Positions 37,748 through 46,594 are shown, counted from the first letter of the stretch. The stretch is DNA of 64,000 bases from Methylobacterium sp. Leaf465 (GCF_001424705.1 NZ_LMRA01000046.1:63192-127191), one strand, 5' to 3'. A program made the numbers and translations. Notes: generated by a model not told the origin, from the sequence alone.

Positions 37748-38917
37748 TTAAAGTCTGGACGCCGGATGCGCAAGGGCCGGCACCCGGGCCGCGCGCCCCT
37801 CGAGGCCCCCGTGCACCGAGCCTCCGGTCGCGACCGCGATCTCACGCTCCTCGTCGGCGGAGACGACGCGGACCTGCACGCGGGAGGCGCGGGCCCCGAT
37901 GACCCCCGCGGCACGGGCGTTGGCGTCCGCGTCGAGGGCCACACCTGCGAACGCCAGTCCGCGGCAGACGGCGGTGCGGACCTCGGCGGCGTGCTCGCCG
38001 ATGCCCCCGGTGAACACGAGGGTGTCGAGGCCGCCGAGGGCCGCGATCAGCGAGCCCGCCTCGCGCACGATCCTGTAGGCAAACAGGTCGAGGGCCTCCC
38101 GCGCATCGGGACTTGGGCTCGCCGCCAGCACCCGCACGTCGTCGCTGATCCCCGAGACCCCGAGGAGGCCCGACCGCTCGTTGAGGAGCGAGGCCACCGC
38201 ATCGGGCGACAGGCCGCGCTCGCGGATCAGGTGCAGGACCAGGCCCGGATCCACCGAGCCGCTGCGGGTGCCCATCATCACCCCGTCGAGCGTCGTGAAG
38301 CCCATGGTGGTGGCGACGCTGCGCCCGTCCCGGATGGCGCAGAGGCTGGCACCGTGCCCGAGATGGGCGGCGAGCACCCGGCCCTGCGGGCAAAGCCGGG
38401 CGACGTGGGCGTAGGAGAGGCCGTGGAAGCCGAAGCGGATGAAGCCCTCGTCGAGGAGAGCGCGGGGAAGGGGATAGATCTGGGCGAGCCGGTCCTGGGT
38501 GCGATGGAAGGCGGTGTCGAAGCAGGCGACCTGCGGCAGGTCCGGCCAGGTCTCCGTCACCGTCCGGATGCAGGCCAACGCCTGGGGCTGATGGGCCGGC
38601 GCCAGCGGGACCAACGTCTCCAGGTCGGCGAGCACCTCGGCATCGAGGCGCACCGGCGCGGCGTAGCGCAAGCCCCCGTGGACGATGCGGTGCCCGGCCG
38701 CCGTCGGCGCGGCGGGCAGCCGTCCGAAGAGCCACCGGGCGACCTCGGGATGGTCCCCGGCCGGGGGCTGCTCGTCGCCGCGGGCGAGGCCATCCACCGC
38801 GAGCCGCGGGGCGTTTCCGATGTCGGCGACGTGCGCGCGCCAGACCGGGGCATCCGCACCGGACCGGAACAAGGCGCAGCGCAGGCTGGAGGAGCCGGCG
38901 TTGAGGACAAGGATCAT
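37748..38917 (-). CDS. ackA: acetate kinase
   Basis: 389 aa, the standard size. It converts acetyl phosphate and ADP to acetate and ATP. The N-terminal ILVLNAGSSSLR phosphate loop, HRIVHGG, FDTAFH, the HLGHGASLCAI signature, TMGFTTLDGVMMGTRSGSVDPG and TGGIGEH are all present. Its ATG overlaps the phosphoketolase stop (ATGA), so the two enzymes are translationally coupled and made together. Confidence 0.95.
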   Translation of the reverse strand: MILVLNAGSSSLRCALFRSGADAPVWRAHVADIGNAPRLAVDGLARGDEQPPAGDHPEVARWLFGRLPAAPTAAGHRIVHGGLRYAAPVRLDAEVLADLETLVPLAPAHQPQALACIRTVTETWPDLPQVACFDTAFHRTQDRLAQIYPLPRALLDEGFIRFGFHGLSYAHVARLCPQGRVLAAHLGHGASLCAIRDGRSVATTMGFTTLDGVMMGTRSGSVDPGLVLHLIRERGLSPDAVASLLNERSGLLGVSGISDDVRVLAASPSPDAREALDLFAYRIVREAGSLIAALGGLDTLVFTGGIGEHAAEVRTAVCRGLAFAGVALDADANARAAGVIGARASRVQVRVVSADEEREIAVATGGSVHGGLEGRAARVPALAHPASRL

Positions 38918-41478
38918 TGCTCGATTTCCGGCAGGACCGTCCAGCCGTCGACGGTCTCGCCGGCCGGGGGCTCGTGCCTGTCCGGCGGATCGCCCTGCAT
39001 GAGGTCCGCCTCGATCCGGCGCCGGTCGGCGTGCGCGGGGCCGTCGGGCCAGACCCAGTCCCGGACCGCCGGCAGATCGTCGCCGGTCCGGCAGACGTGC
39101 TCGCGATGGGTCGCCAGCACGTCCCGAAGCGCCTCCTGGGCGTGTTCCCCCCGGGCGCCCAGCCGCGGCGCGGCCTGCAGGGCGGCCTGTGCGAGATGGA
39201 ACCGGTCGAGCCGGTTCAGGACGCACATGTCGAAGGGCGTCGTCGTCGTGCCTTCCTCGATGAAGCCGTGCACGTGGAAGTTGCCGTGGTTCGTCCGCTT
39301 GTAGGTCAGCCGATGGATGAGCCAGGGATAGCCGTGATAGGCGAACACCACCGGCCGGTCGCGCGTGAAGAGGCTGTCGAAGGTCGGGTCGTCGAGTCCG
39401 TGCGGATGCATCTCGCGCGACGCCAACGTCATCAGGTCGACGACGTTGACGACCCGGACCCGCAGCTCGGGAACATGCCGGCGCAGCCAGTCCACGGCCG
39501 CGAGGGTCTCCATCGTCGGCACGTCCCCGGCGCAGGCCATCACCACGTCGGGCTCGGACTCGCCCTCGTTCGTCGCCCAATTCCAGATGGAGGCGCCGGC
39601 CGCGCAGTGCTTGGCCGCCTCGTCCGGGCTGAGCCATTGCAGGGCGGGCTGCTTGCCGGCCACCACCACGTTGATGCGGTCGTAGGTGCGCAGGCAGTGG
39701 TCCATGACGCACAGGAGGCTGTTCGCGTCCGGCGGCAGGTAGATGCGCGCCGTGTCGCCGCGCTTATTGGCCACGAAGTCGATGAAGCCCGGGTCCTGGT
39801 GGCTGAATCCGTTGTGGTCCTGGCGCCAGACGTGCGACGACAGCAGGATGTTGAGGGAGGGGACCGGCCGACGCCAGGGCAGCTCGCGCGCGGACTTCAG
39901 CCACTTGGCGTGCTGGTTCACCATCGAATCGACCACGTGCGCGAAGGCCTCGTAGGTCGCGAACAGGCCGTGCCGGCCGGTGAGGACGTAGCCTTCGAGC
40001 CAGCCCTCGCAGAGATGCTCGCTCAACACCTCCATGACGCGCCCGTCGCGCCCGAGGTGGTCGTCGCCCGGTAGGATCGCCTCCTGCCACGCCCGGCTCG
40101 TCACCGCGAAGACGCCGTCGAGGCGGTTCGAGGCGGTCTCGTCGGGACCCATGATGCGGAAGTTGCGGGCCTCCGCGTTGAGGATCAGGACTTCCCGCAG
40201 GTAGGTCCCCAGCACGCGGGTCGCCTCGGCCCGGACCCGGCCGGGCTCGGGCACCGCGACGGCGAGGCGGCGCAGGTCTGGAAGGCGTAGGGGCGCGCTC
40301 GTGTGGGCATTGGCGTGCGGGTTGGCCGAGATGCGCCGTCGGCCCTTCGGGGGCAGTGCCGCGAGCTCCGGAACCAGCGCGCCGTCCTGCCCGAACAGCT
40401 CCTCGGGCCGGTAGGATCGCATCCAGGCTTCCAGGATGGCGCGATGGTCCGCGTTGTCCCGCACGGCGGCGACGGGAACCTGGTGCGCGCGCCAGGTCCC
40501 CTCGACGGGCTTGCCGTCCACGGTCTCGGGGCCGGTCCAGCCCTTCGGGCTGCGCAGCACGATCATGGGCCAGCGCGGCCGCTCGACCTTGCCCCGGTGG
40601 GCGGCGCTCCTGATCGCCGCGATGGCGTCGAAGGCCGCGTCGAGAGCCGTCGCCATGGCCTGGTGCATCGCGGCGGGCTCGTGGCCCTCGACGAAGGCCG
40701 GCTCGTAGCCGTAGCCGACGAGAAGGCTGCGCAGCTCCGCCTGCGGGATGCGGGCGAGAAGTGTCGGGTTGGCGATCTTGTAGCCGTTGAGGTGCAGGAT
40801 CGGCAGGACGGTCCCGTCATGGCGCGGGTCGAGGAACTTGTTCGCGTGCCAGGAGGCGGCCAGCGGCCCGGTCTCCGCCTCGCCGTCGCCGACGATGCAG
40901 GCGACGGTCAGGTCCGGATTGTCGAGGGCCGCCCCGAAGGCATGCGCCAGTGAATAGCCGAGTTCGCCCCCCTCGTGGATGGAACCCGGCAATTCGGGCG
41001 AGGCGTGGCTCGGGATCCCCCCGGGGAAGGAGAACTGGCGGAACAGACGGGTCATGCCGTCGAGGTCCTGCGCCACGTCCGGGTAGGTCTCGCTGTAGGT
41101 GCCCTCCAGGTAGGCGTTGGCGACGAGGCCCGGCGCCCCGTGGCCCGGCCCCCACACGGCGAGCATGTCGAGGTCGCGCTGCCGGATGACGCGGTTCAGG
41201 TGGGCGTAGACGAAGTTCAGTCCCGGCGTCGTGCCCCAGTGGCCGAGGAGCCGCGGCTTGATCTGCTCCGCCGTCAGGGGCTCGCGCAGCAGCGGGTTGT
41301 CCATCAGGTAGATCTGCCCGACCGACAGGTAGTTCGCGGCCCGCCAGTAGGCGTGGATCTCCCGCAACTGGTCCGGGCCAAGGGGACCGGGCGCGAAGGA
41401 GTCGGCAGGCGGGAGCGGGGTGCCTCCGCTGGCGGCGTCCAAGCCTCCATCCAAGCCTCCTGTGAGCGGCTCATCCAT
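38914..41478 (-). CDS. xfp: phosphoketolase (xylulose-5-P/fructose-6-P)
   Basis: 854 aa, with an N-terminal tail of about 35 residues beyond the usual length. A thiamine-diphosphate enzyme that cleaves sugar phosphate to acetyl phosphate plus an aldose phosphate. Signature segments include LGHWGTTPGLNFVYAHLNR, GPGHGAPG, SPELPGSIHEGGELGYSLAHAFGA, VGDGEAETGPLA, SSHVWRQDHNGFSHQDPG and TNEGESEPDVV. It heads an operon with ackA, behind a FixK-type box 60 nt upstream. In low oxygen this pair would yield ATP from sugar phosphates without respiration. Confidence 0.95.
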   Translation of the reverse strand: MDEPLTGGLDGGLDAASGGTPLPPADSFAPGPLGPDQLREIHAYWRAANYLSVGQIYLMDNPLLREPLTAEQIKPRLLGHWGTTPGLNFVYAHLNRVIRQRDLDMLAVWGPGHGAPGLVANAYLEGTYSETYPDVAQDLDGMTRLFRQFSFPGGIPSHASPELPGSIHEGGELGYSLAHAFGAALDNPDLTVACIVGDGEAETGPLAASWHANKFLDPRHDGTVLPILHLNGYKIANPTLLARIPQAELRSLLVGYGYEPAFVEGHEPAAMHQAMATALDAAFDAIAAIRSAAHRGKVERPRWPMIVLRSPKGWTGPETVDGKPVEGTWRAHQVPVAAVRDNADHRAILEAWMRSYRPEELFGQDGALVPELAALPPKGRRRISANPHANAHTSAPLRLPDLRRLAVAVPEPGRVRAEATRVLGTYLREVLILNAEARNFRIMGPDETASNRLDGVFAVTSRAWQEAILPGDDHLGRDGRVMEVLSEHLCEGWLEGYVLTGRHGLFATYEAFAHVVDSMVNQHAKWLKSARELPWRRPVPSLNILLSSHVWRQDHNGFSHQDPGFIDFVANKRGDTARIYLPPDANSLLCVMDHCLRTYDRINVVVAGKQPALQWLSPDEAAKHCAAGASIWNWATNEGESEPDVVMACAGDVPTMETLAAVDWLRRHVPELRVRVVNVVDLMTLASREMHPHGLDDPTFDSLFTRDRPVVFAYHGYPWLIHRLTYKRTNHGNFHVHGFIEEGTTTTPFDMCVLNRLDRFHLAQAALQAAPRLGARGEHAQEALRDVLATHREHVCRTGDDLPAVRDWVWPDGPAHADRRRIEADLMQGDPPDRHEPPAGETVDGWTVLPEIEQ

Positions 41479-41538
41479 GTCGGGGTCCCGGGGTGCGGTG
41501 ATCTTCCGGACATGATGCGGTCTGCCAAACGTCCCGCC

Positions 41539-41552
41539 TTGCGCTGGATCAA
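41539..41552 (-). promoter_or_regulatory. FixK/FNR-type box upstream of xfp-ackA
   Basis: TTGCGCTGGATCAA on the plus strand, 60 nt before the xfp start. Confidence 0.75.
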
Positions 41553-41604
41553 CGCCGCTCCGTCCTGCCGGAGGCAGCCTGCGGATCGTTCTGCGCGCAC
41601 AGGG

Positions 41605-42012
41605 ATGCGGACCATGATGCCGGCGACTGCCCTTCTCCCCCTCATGGTCTGTCTGAGCGTCTCGCTTCCGGCGCAGGCGCAGTCCCCTGCGCCCGCACTG
41701 GTCTTTCACGGCAATTATTGCGGCCTGGGCAACAACGCCCCTCTCCCTCCCATCGACGCCCTCGATGCGGCGTGCGCACGGCACGACGCCTGTACCCCTG
41801 TCGCCGGCCTGCCTCCCGCCCCCTGCAATCTGCGCCTGCAGCGCGAGGCGGAACGCATCGCGCGCGATCCGAGGATGCCGGACGATGTGCGGACCCTGGC
41901 CGGCATCATCGCCGCCGGTGCCTCCGTGCTCCCCTTCGATCCGAGACCCGCAGCGGTCGTCGAAGCTCGGTCACCGCCCCCGAAGCCACGCGGCCGTCGC
42001 ACCGCCGGGTGA
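41605..42012 (+). CDS. secreted phospholipase A2-like protein
   Basis: 135 aa. A Sec signal peptide (about residues 1-25, ending AQAQS) is followed by a short cysteine-bearing domain: FHGNYCGLGNNAP, then PPIDALDAACARHDAC and a later PCNLRL. The C-G-x-G loop and the D-x-x-C-x-x-H-D helix are the calcium-loop and catalytic His-Asp pattern of small PLA2-fold proteins. Whether it hydrolyses lipids is not known. The C-terminal 30 residues are Pro/Arg-rich. It is divergent from xfp, whose box lies between them. Confidence 0.7.
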   Translation: MRTMMPATALLPLMVCLSVSLPAQAQSPAPALVFHGNYCGLGNNAPLPPIDALDAACARHDACTPVAGLPPAPCNLRLQREAERIARDPRMPDDVRTLAGIIAAGASVLPFDPRPAAVVEARSPPPKPRGRRTAG

Positions 42013-42077
42013 GGGCCGACAGAGCGTCCGCGGGGGCAATCACCGGCCGCGCCGGCGGGTCGTCGCGCGACGTCACC

Positions 42078-42094
42078 TTGCGGAACGTCCGCAA
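42078..42094. promoter_or_regulatory. 17-bp palindrome upstream of the alcohol dehydrogenase gene
   Basis: TTGCGGA and TCCGCAA are exact inverted arms around a 3-bp centre, 26 nt before ATG 42121. The layout differs from the 14-bp FixK-type box and might be an operator for another regulator or a stem at the transcript start. Confidence 0.45.
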
Positions 42095-42120
42095 CGCGCC
42101 TGCTGTCGGAGGAGGGCACC

Positions 42121-43131
42121 ATGTTCGCGATGGTCCTGCGGGAGGCCGGAGGATTCCTTGCCCCCGAGTGCCGCCCGACCCCGGAACCGGGGCCCGGCGA
42201 GGTCCGGATCCGGGTCGAGGCCTGCGCGGTCTGCCGCACGGACCTCCACCTCATCGACGGAGAACTCCCGCAGGCGACGTATCCCATCGTGCCCGGCCAC
42301 GAAGTCGTCGGCATCGTCGCGGCGCGCGGCCCGGATGTCCGAGTGCCACCGTTGGGCAGCCGGGTCGGCGTGCCGTGGCTCGGGCATGCCTGCGGGCATT
42401 GCTCCCATTGCGAGGCCGGCCGCGAGAACCTCTGCGACGCGCCCGGCTTCACGGGCTGCACGCGCGACGGCGGCTTCGCGACCGACATCCTGGCCGAGGC
42501 AGCCTTCACGATCCCCCTCGGTGCCGATCTCGACCCGGTCGCGACGGCACCGCTGCTCTGCGCCGGCCTGATCGGATGGCGAACCTTGCGGATGGCCGGC
42601 GCGGCGGAGACGGTCGGGCTGTACGGCTTCGGCGCGGCGGCCCACATCATCGCCCAGGTCTGCCGATGGCAGGGCCGGCGTGTCTTCGCCTTCACCCGCC
42701 CCGGCGACCGCGAGACCCAGGCCTTCGCGCGATCCGTCGGGGCGGAGTGGGCCGGCGGGACGGACGCGCCGCCGCCGGCGCCGCTGGACGCCGCCCTGGT
42801 CTTCGCGCCGGACGGGGCGCTCGTCCCGACGGCGCTGAAAGCGGTGCGCAAGGGTGGCCGGGTCGTCTGTGGCGGCATCCACATGAGCGATATCCCCGCC
42901 TTTCCCTACGAACTTCTCTGGGGCGAGCGCGCGGTGCTGTCGGTGGCGAACCTGACCCGCGAGGACGCCCGCAGCTTCTTCGCGCTCGTCCCGCGGGCGG
43001 GCATCGTCACCCACACGCGTCCCTACCCGCTGGAGCGGGCCAACGAGGCGATCGCGGATCACCGGTCCGGGATCTTGCGGGGGGCGGCCGTCCTGGTGCC
43101 TCAGCCGCTCGCCCGGCGCCCGACGACGTGA
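42121..43131 (+). CDS. zinc-dependent alcohol dehydrogenase family protein
   Basis: 336 aa, medium-chain dehydrogenase/reductase. Catalytic zinc ligands are in CAVCRTDLHLIDG (Cys) and PGHEVVGIV (His-Glu), and the structural zinc cluster is HACGHCSHCEAGRENLC (four Cys). The nucleotide loop is GLYGFGAAAH. It should interconvert alcohols and aldehydes with NAD(P). No FixK-type box lies in the 108-nt leader, only a 17-bp palindrome. In this setting it could reoxidise NADH. Confidence 0.88.
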   Translation: MFAMVLREAGGFLAPECRPTPEPGPGEVRIRVEACAVCRTDLHLIDGELPQATYPIVPGHEVVGIVAARGPDVRVPPLGSRVGVPWLGHACGHCSHCEAGRENLCDAPGFTGCTRDGGFATDILAEAAFTIPLGADLDPVATAPLLCAGLIGWRTLRMAGAAETVGLYGFGAAAHIIAQVCRWQGRRVFAFTRPGDRETQAFARSVGAEWAGGTDAPPPAPLDAALVFAPDGALVPTALKAVRKGGRVVCGGIHMSDIPAFPYELLWGERAVLSVANLTREDARSFFALVPRAGIVTHTRPYPLERANEAIADHRSGILRGAAVLVPQPLARRPTT

Positions 43132-43158
43132 AGCCCGCAGGCCCCGAAGGGGACGGCC

Positions 43159-43172
43159 TTGATCCATCTCAA
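43159..43172 (+). promoter_or_regulatory. FixK/FNR-type box upstream of the 66-aa gene
   Basis: TTGATCCATCTCAA, 57 nt before ATG 43230. Confidence 0.8.
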
Positions 43173-43229
43173 GGCCGTCGCCGGTCCGACGGTCATCATG
43201 CCTCGCGTAATCGCGAACGGGAGCCGACG

Positions 43230-43430
43230 ATGACCCTGGTCATGAGATCCACTTACATCCGGCCGGTCCAGCATGTCCGGATGCCGGTCACGCTTCGGGC
43301 GCACAATACGGATGCACCCTCGGTCGTCTCGAACGGGCACCGCTACCGAAGCATCGGCAGCCTGCAGGCCCTGGGTCTCGCGATTGTGGCCTCGCTGGTC
43401 ACGCCGGCCCTGCTCTGGCTCGTGCTCTGA
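43230..43430 (+). CDS. 66-aa protein with one C-terminal membrane helix
   Basis: A polar, basic first half (about 44 residues) followed by a single hydrophobic helix (about residues 46-66, ending LLWLVL): a tail-anchored layout. ATG 43230 is preceded by GGGAGCCGACG. It has its own box and probably leads the BON gene 32 nt downstream. No family is recognised. Confidence 0.65.
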   Translation: MTLVMRSTYIRPVQHVRMPVTLRAHNTDAPSVVSNGHRYRSIGSLQALGLAIVASLVTPALLWLVL

Positions 43431-43462
43431 AGCCCCGCGTGAACGCGAACGGGAGACGGACG

Positions 43463-44110
43463 ATGGACGACAGGACCCTGCGCCAGCACGTGCTGGAGGA
43501 ATTGGACTTCGATCCGAAGGTGGACGCGGCGCATATCGGCGTGGCCGTTCGGGACGGTCTCGTGACGTTGTCCGGCCACGTCGCCACCTATGCCGAGAAG
43601 ATCGCCGCCGAGAAGGTCGCTCAGCGGGTCCGCGGAGTCCGGGCCGTCGTCGAGGAGATCGAGGTCCGCTACCCCGCAGACCAGAAAACCGGCGACGAGG
43701 AGCTCGCCGCCCGCGTCGTGAAGGTTCTGGCCTGGAACGTCCAGGTCCCGGACGAAGCCATCAAGGTCAAGGTCGAGGAGGGCCGTGTCACCCTCGATGG
43801 CTGCGTCCCCTGGTACTATCAGAGGGCTGCGGCGCAATCCGCAGTGGCGAAGCTCGCCGGAGTCCGGGAGGTCCTGAACCTCCTCGCGGTCAAGCCCTCC
43901 GTTCGGTCGCGCGACGTGAAGGCGAAGGTGCTCGCAGCCCTGAAACGGACGGCGCGGGATCCCGACACGATTACCGTGCGCGTGGAGGGCGACACGGTGA
44001 TCCTCGACGGATGCGTCGACCTGTGGCGGGAGCGCGAGCTCGCGGAGCGTGCGGCCTGGTCGACCCCGGGCGTCCATGCCGTCGACGACCGCCTCCGGCT
44101 GGCTTGGTGA
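43463..44110 (+). CDS. triple BON-domain protein
   Basis: 215 aa with the same three-BON layout as 36214-36864 and 48090-48737. The turns read GLVTLSGHV, GRVTLDGCV and DTVILDGCV. No signal peptide. ATG 43463 is preferred over 43439 because it matches the starts of both paralogs (M-x-D-x-x-L-R). It lies 32 nt after the tail-anchored peptide and shares its box at 43159. Confidence 0.86.
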   Translation: MDDRTLRQHVLEELDFDPKVDAAHIGVAVRDGLVTLSGHVATYAEKIAAEKVAQRVRGVRAVVEEIEVRYPADQKTGDEELAARVVKVLAWNVQVPDEAIKVKVEEGRVTLDGCVPWYYQRAAAQSAVAKLAGVREVLNLLAVKPSVRSRDVKAKVLAALKRTARDPDTITVRVEGDTVILDGCVDLWRERELAERAAWSTPGVHAVDDRLRLAW

Positions 44111-44556
44111 CGGGACCGGTGTTTCCCCGCCCCACCGATGCGGGCGGGTTCGGAATGACCGACGCGGATCAGGGGGGGCCGGATGGCGCGCTGCCAATCC
44201 GGACGTCTCCTCCCGCGGGGGCGGCGCACGAAGCTGTCCGAGGGACTGTTTCAGGGATTGTCCAAGGGACGGGCGGCGGCCACTCCCCGTCATGCGCGGG
44301 ACGCGCAGAGAATGGGCCCGATGGAGGGCGAAGCCCGGATTCGGGTCGTTCGATCGGGGACCGGGGAGGGCTTCGGCGCCCGCCCGATTCCCCGCCAGGC
44401 GCGCCCTCGCGAAGGACCGTCGCGCGCCAGACGCCGCTGCCGCGAAGGGGACGTGGCCGGCCATCCGCCGGTCCTTGAGATGGATCAAAGGCACCGGGGG
44501 CCATCGCAGGCAAGGTGTCCCGACAGGGCGGTCGAGCCCGGGCTCGGGGGGAACTC
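44111..44556. other. intergenic region before usp-cytochrome c pair 2
   Basis: 446 nt with no convincing gene. It contains the box at 44475 near its end and a run of related short motifs (GAGGGACTG, CAGGGATTG, CAAGGGACG) at about 44240-44275. An open frame through it is Arg-rich and not protein-like. Confidence 0.5.
44475..44488 (+). promoter_or_regulatory. FixK/FNR-type box upstream of usp-cytochrome c pair 2
   Basis: TTGAGATGGATCAA, 68 nt before GTG 44557. Identical to the box at 19745 of pair 1. Confidence 0.8.
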
Positions 44557-45372
44557 GTGACGATCTCCAACATCATGGTCTCGGTCGATCTCGGGGCCGC
44601 TGCGTCGGACCGCGTTCGGCTTGCCGCCGGCCTCGCCGAGCGCTTCGGGTCCAAGCTCACCGGCGTCGCCGGACGCCCGGTCCTCGGTCCCATACCGATC
44701 GGAGACGTGCTGCAGGCCGAGCGCGCCTGGGCGGCCGAGGAGCGATCGGCCGAGGAGGATCTCGCCGCGGCCCAGGCCCTCTTCGCGCGCGAGGCGGCAG
44801 CGGCGCAGTCTCGGGCCTGGAGATCCGTGACCGGCTCGCCCCTGGCCTACCTCGCCGCACAGGCGCGCAGCGCCGATCTCGTGGTCGTCGGACGGCAGGG
44901 GCCGGGCGACGGAGACCCGGGGGTGATGGCTGTCTCGGTCGGTCCGCTCCTGATGGAGGTCGGACGCCCCGTGCTGCTCACGCCGCCCGGACTCGCACAT
45001 CTCGCGGCAAAGAGGATCGTGGTGGCCTGGAAGGACACCCGCGAGGCGCGCCGGGCCGTCCATGACGCTCTGCCGCTCCTCGCACGGGCGGACAAGGTCC
45101 ACATCGCCGTGGTTGGCCCGGCGGCGGACCAGGAGGGGGCCGAGGATGCCGCCGCCTATCTGTCCGGCCACGGCGTCACGGTCACCACGCATCTGCTGCG
45201 CAGCCCGGAGATCAACCCCGCTGAGGAGATCCTTCGGTTCGCCCGGCGCGAGGAGGCCGACTTGGTGGTGATGGGGGCCTACGGGCGCAGCCGCCTTCGT
45301 GAATGGATCTTCGGCGGCGTCACCCGCGACATCCTTCAGACGACCCCCCTCTGCTGCCTGATGAGCCACTGA
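44557..45372 (+). CDS. tandem universal stress protein (UspA family)
   Basis: 271 aa, a paralog of 19824-20639: same length, SVDLGAAASDRVRLAAGLA in place of its counterpart near the start, and the same ending (GAYGRSRLREWIFGGVT, then CCLMSH). The start is GTG 44557 after GGGGG. The TGA overlaps the cytochrome ATG by 1 nt. The Ser/Thr of the nucleotide motif is Gly, as in the others. Confidence 0.88.
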   Translation: MTISNIMVSVDLGAAASDRVRLAAGLAERFGSKLTGVAGRPVLGPIPIGDVLQAERAWAAEERSAEEDLAAAQALFAREAAAAQSRAWRSVTGSPLAYLAAQARSADLVVVGRQGPGDGDPGVMAVSVGPLLMEVGRPVLLTPPGLAHLAAKRIVVAWKDTREARRAVHDALPLLARADKVHIAVVGPAADQEGAEDAAAYLSGHGVTVTTHLLRSPEINPAEEILRFARREEADLVVMGAYGRSRLREWIFGGVTRDILQTTPLCCLMSH

Positions 45373-45719
45373 TGCGCCGCGTCTCCCAAAAACGACGTGA
45401 TCTGCTGGCGATCAGCGCGGCGCCATTCCTTTGGCTGTCCGTCTTCGCCCCCGCCTCCGCCTGGGACCTCAAGGCGAAGCAAGGGGAGACCATCGCCCGG
45501 ACGAACTGCGCCAGGTGCCACGCCGTGGGGCGGCAGGGTGCGAGCCCGCTCCGGGACGCACCGCCATTCCGTGAGCTGCACACGCACTACCCCGTCGAGA
45601 ACCTCGCGGAGGCATTGGCGGAGGGCATCACCACTGGGCATCCCGCCATGCCGGAATTTCGCCTCGAACCGGATCAGGCGGACAACCTGATCGCCTACCT
45701 GAAGACGCTGGAACACTGA
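45372..45719 (+). CDS. small class I c-type cytochrome
   Basis: 115 aa with a signal peptide (about 1-30, ending ASAW), heme motif CARCH and a probable axial Met in HPAMPEF. Paralog of 20639-20962 in the same usp-linked arrangement. Its stop is 14 nt before the next usp gene. Confidence 0.87.
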   Translation: MRRVSQKRRDLLAISAAPFLWLSVFAPASAWDLKAKQGETIARTNCARCHAVGRQGASPLRDAPPFRELHTHYPVENLAEALAEGITTGHPAMPEFRLEPDQADNLIAYLKTLEH

Positions 45720-45733
45720 TCGAGGAGGAACTC

Positions 45734-46594
45734 GTGTACCTGCGCTGCCTCCTTGTACCCACGGCCCCCGGGAACGACGCGACGCCCCGGCTCGATGCCG
45801 CGCTGCGCCTCAGCCGCCGCCTGCACGCCCATATCGGGGTCGGCTTCATGGCCCCCGGTCCCGAGCACGTCCTCGCCGGAATGGCGAGTTTGGTGCCCGT
45901 GGACGACCTGACCATCCAGGCGATCGAGCAGGGCGTGCGCGAGGCCGCCATCGCCGGAAAGGCAGCCCTGCAAGCCTGGTGCGCCCGGCAGGGCGTCGCG
46001 TTCATGCCGGCCGGCGAGCGCCTCGATGCCACCTTCGCGGCTTGGTCCGAACATTCCGGCGAGGTCGAACCGCTCCTGACGCGCCTCGGCCGGGTCAACG
46101 ATCTCATCATCGTCGACCGCCCCGATCCGGCGCAGCCCTTCACCGGGCGGGCACTCGACACGGCCCTGTTCTCCGTCGGCCGACCGACCCTGATGATCGG
46201 GGAGCCCGTCACCTACGATCCGCTCTACCATGTGGTCATTGCCTGGAACGGCAGCTTGGAAGCGACGCGCCTGATCGGCCAGTCCATCGCCCTCCTGCGC
46301 GAGGCCACCCGCGTGACCGTCCTTCACGTCCGCACCGAGCGGTTCGCGGAGGCCTGCGCCGCCGACCTTTCGGAACATCTGCGCTGGCACGGCATCGTGG
46401 CCGAGACGGTGAACCTGCCGATGACGGCAACGGCTTCGGTCGGGGCGGCGATCCTGGCGGAGGCCGAGGCGCGAGACGCCTCCCTGCTCGCACTGGGCGC
46501 CTACACCCACAGCCGGGTCCGCGAGTTCCTGCTCGGCGGCGTCACCCGCCACGTCATCGAGAACGCCCGGATGCCGGTGCTGATGGCTCACTGA
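45734..46594 (+). CDS. tandem universal stress protein (UspA family)
   Basis: 286 aa, third gene of the usp-cytochrome-usp operon. GTG 45734 follows GAGGAGGAA. The C-terminal motif GAYTHSRVREFLLGGVT has Thr in place of the second Gly. It is the most divergent of the six Usp proteins here. Confidence 0.84.
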   Translation: MYLRCLLVPTAPGNDATPRLDAALRLSRRLHAHIGVGFMAPGPEHVLAGMASLVPVDDLTIQAIEQGVREAAIAGKAALQAWCARQGVAFMPAGERLDATFAAWSEHSGEVEPLLTRLGRVNDLIIVDRPDPAQPFTGRALDTALFSVGRPTLMIGEPVTYDPLYHVVIAWNGSLEATRLIGQSIALLREATRVTVLHVRTERFAEACAADLSEHLRWHGIVAETVNLPMTATASVGAAILAEAEARDASLLALGAYTHSRVREFLLGGVTRHVIENARMPVLMAH

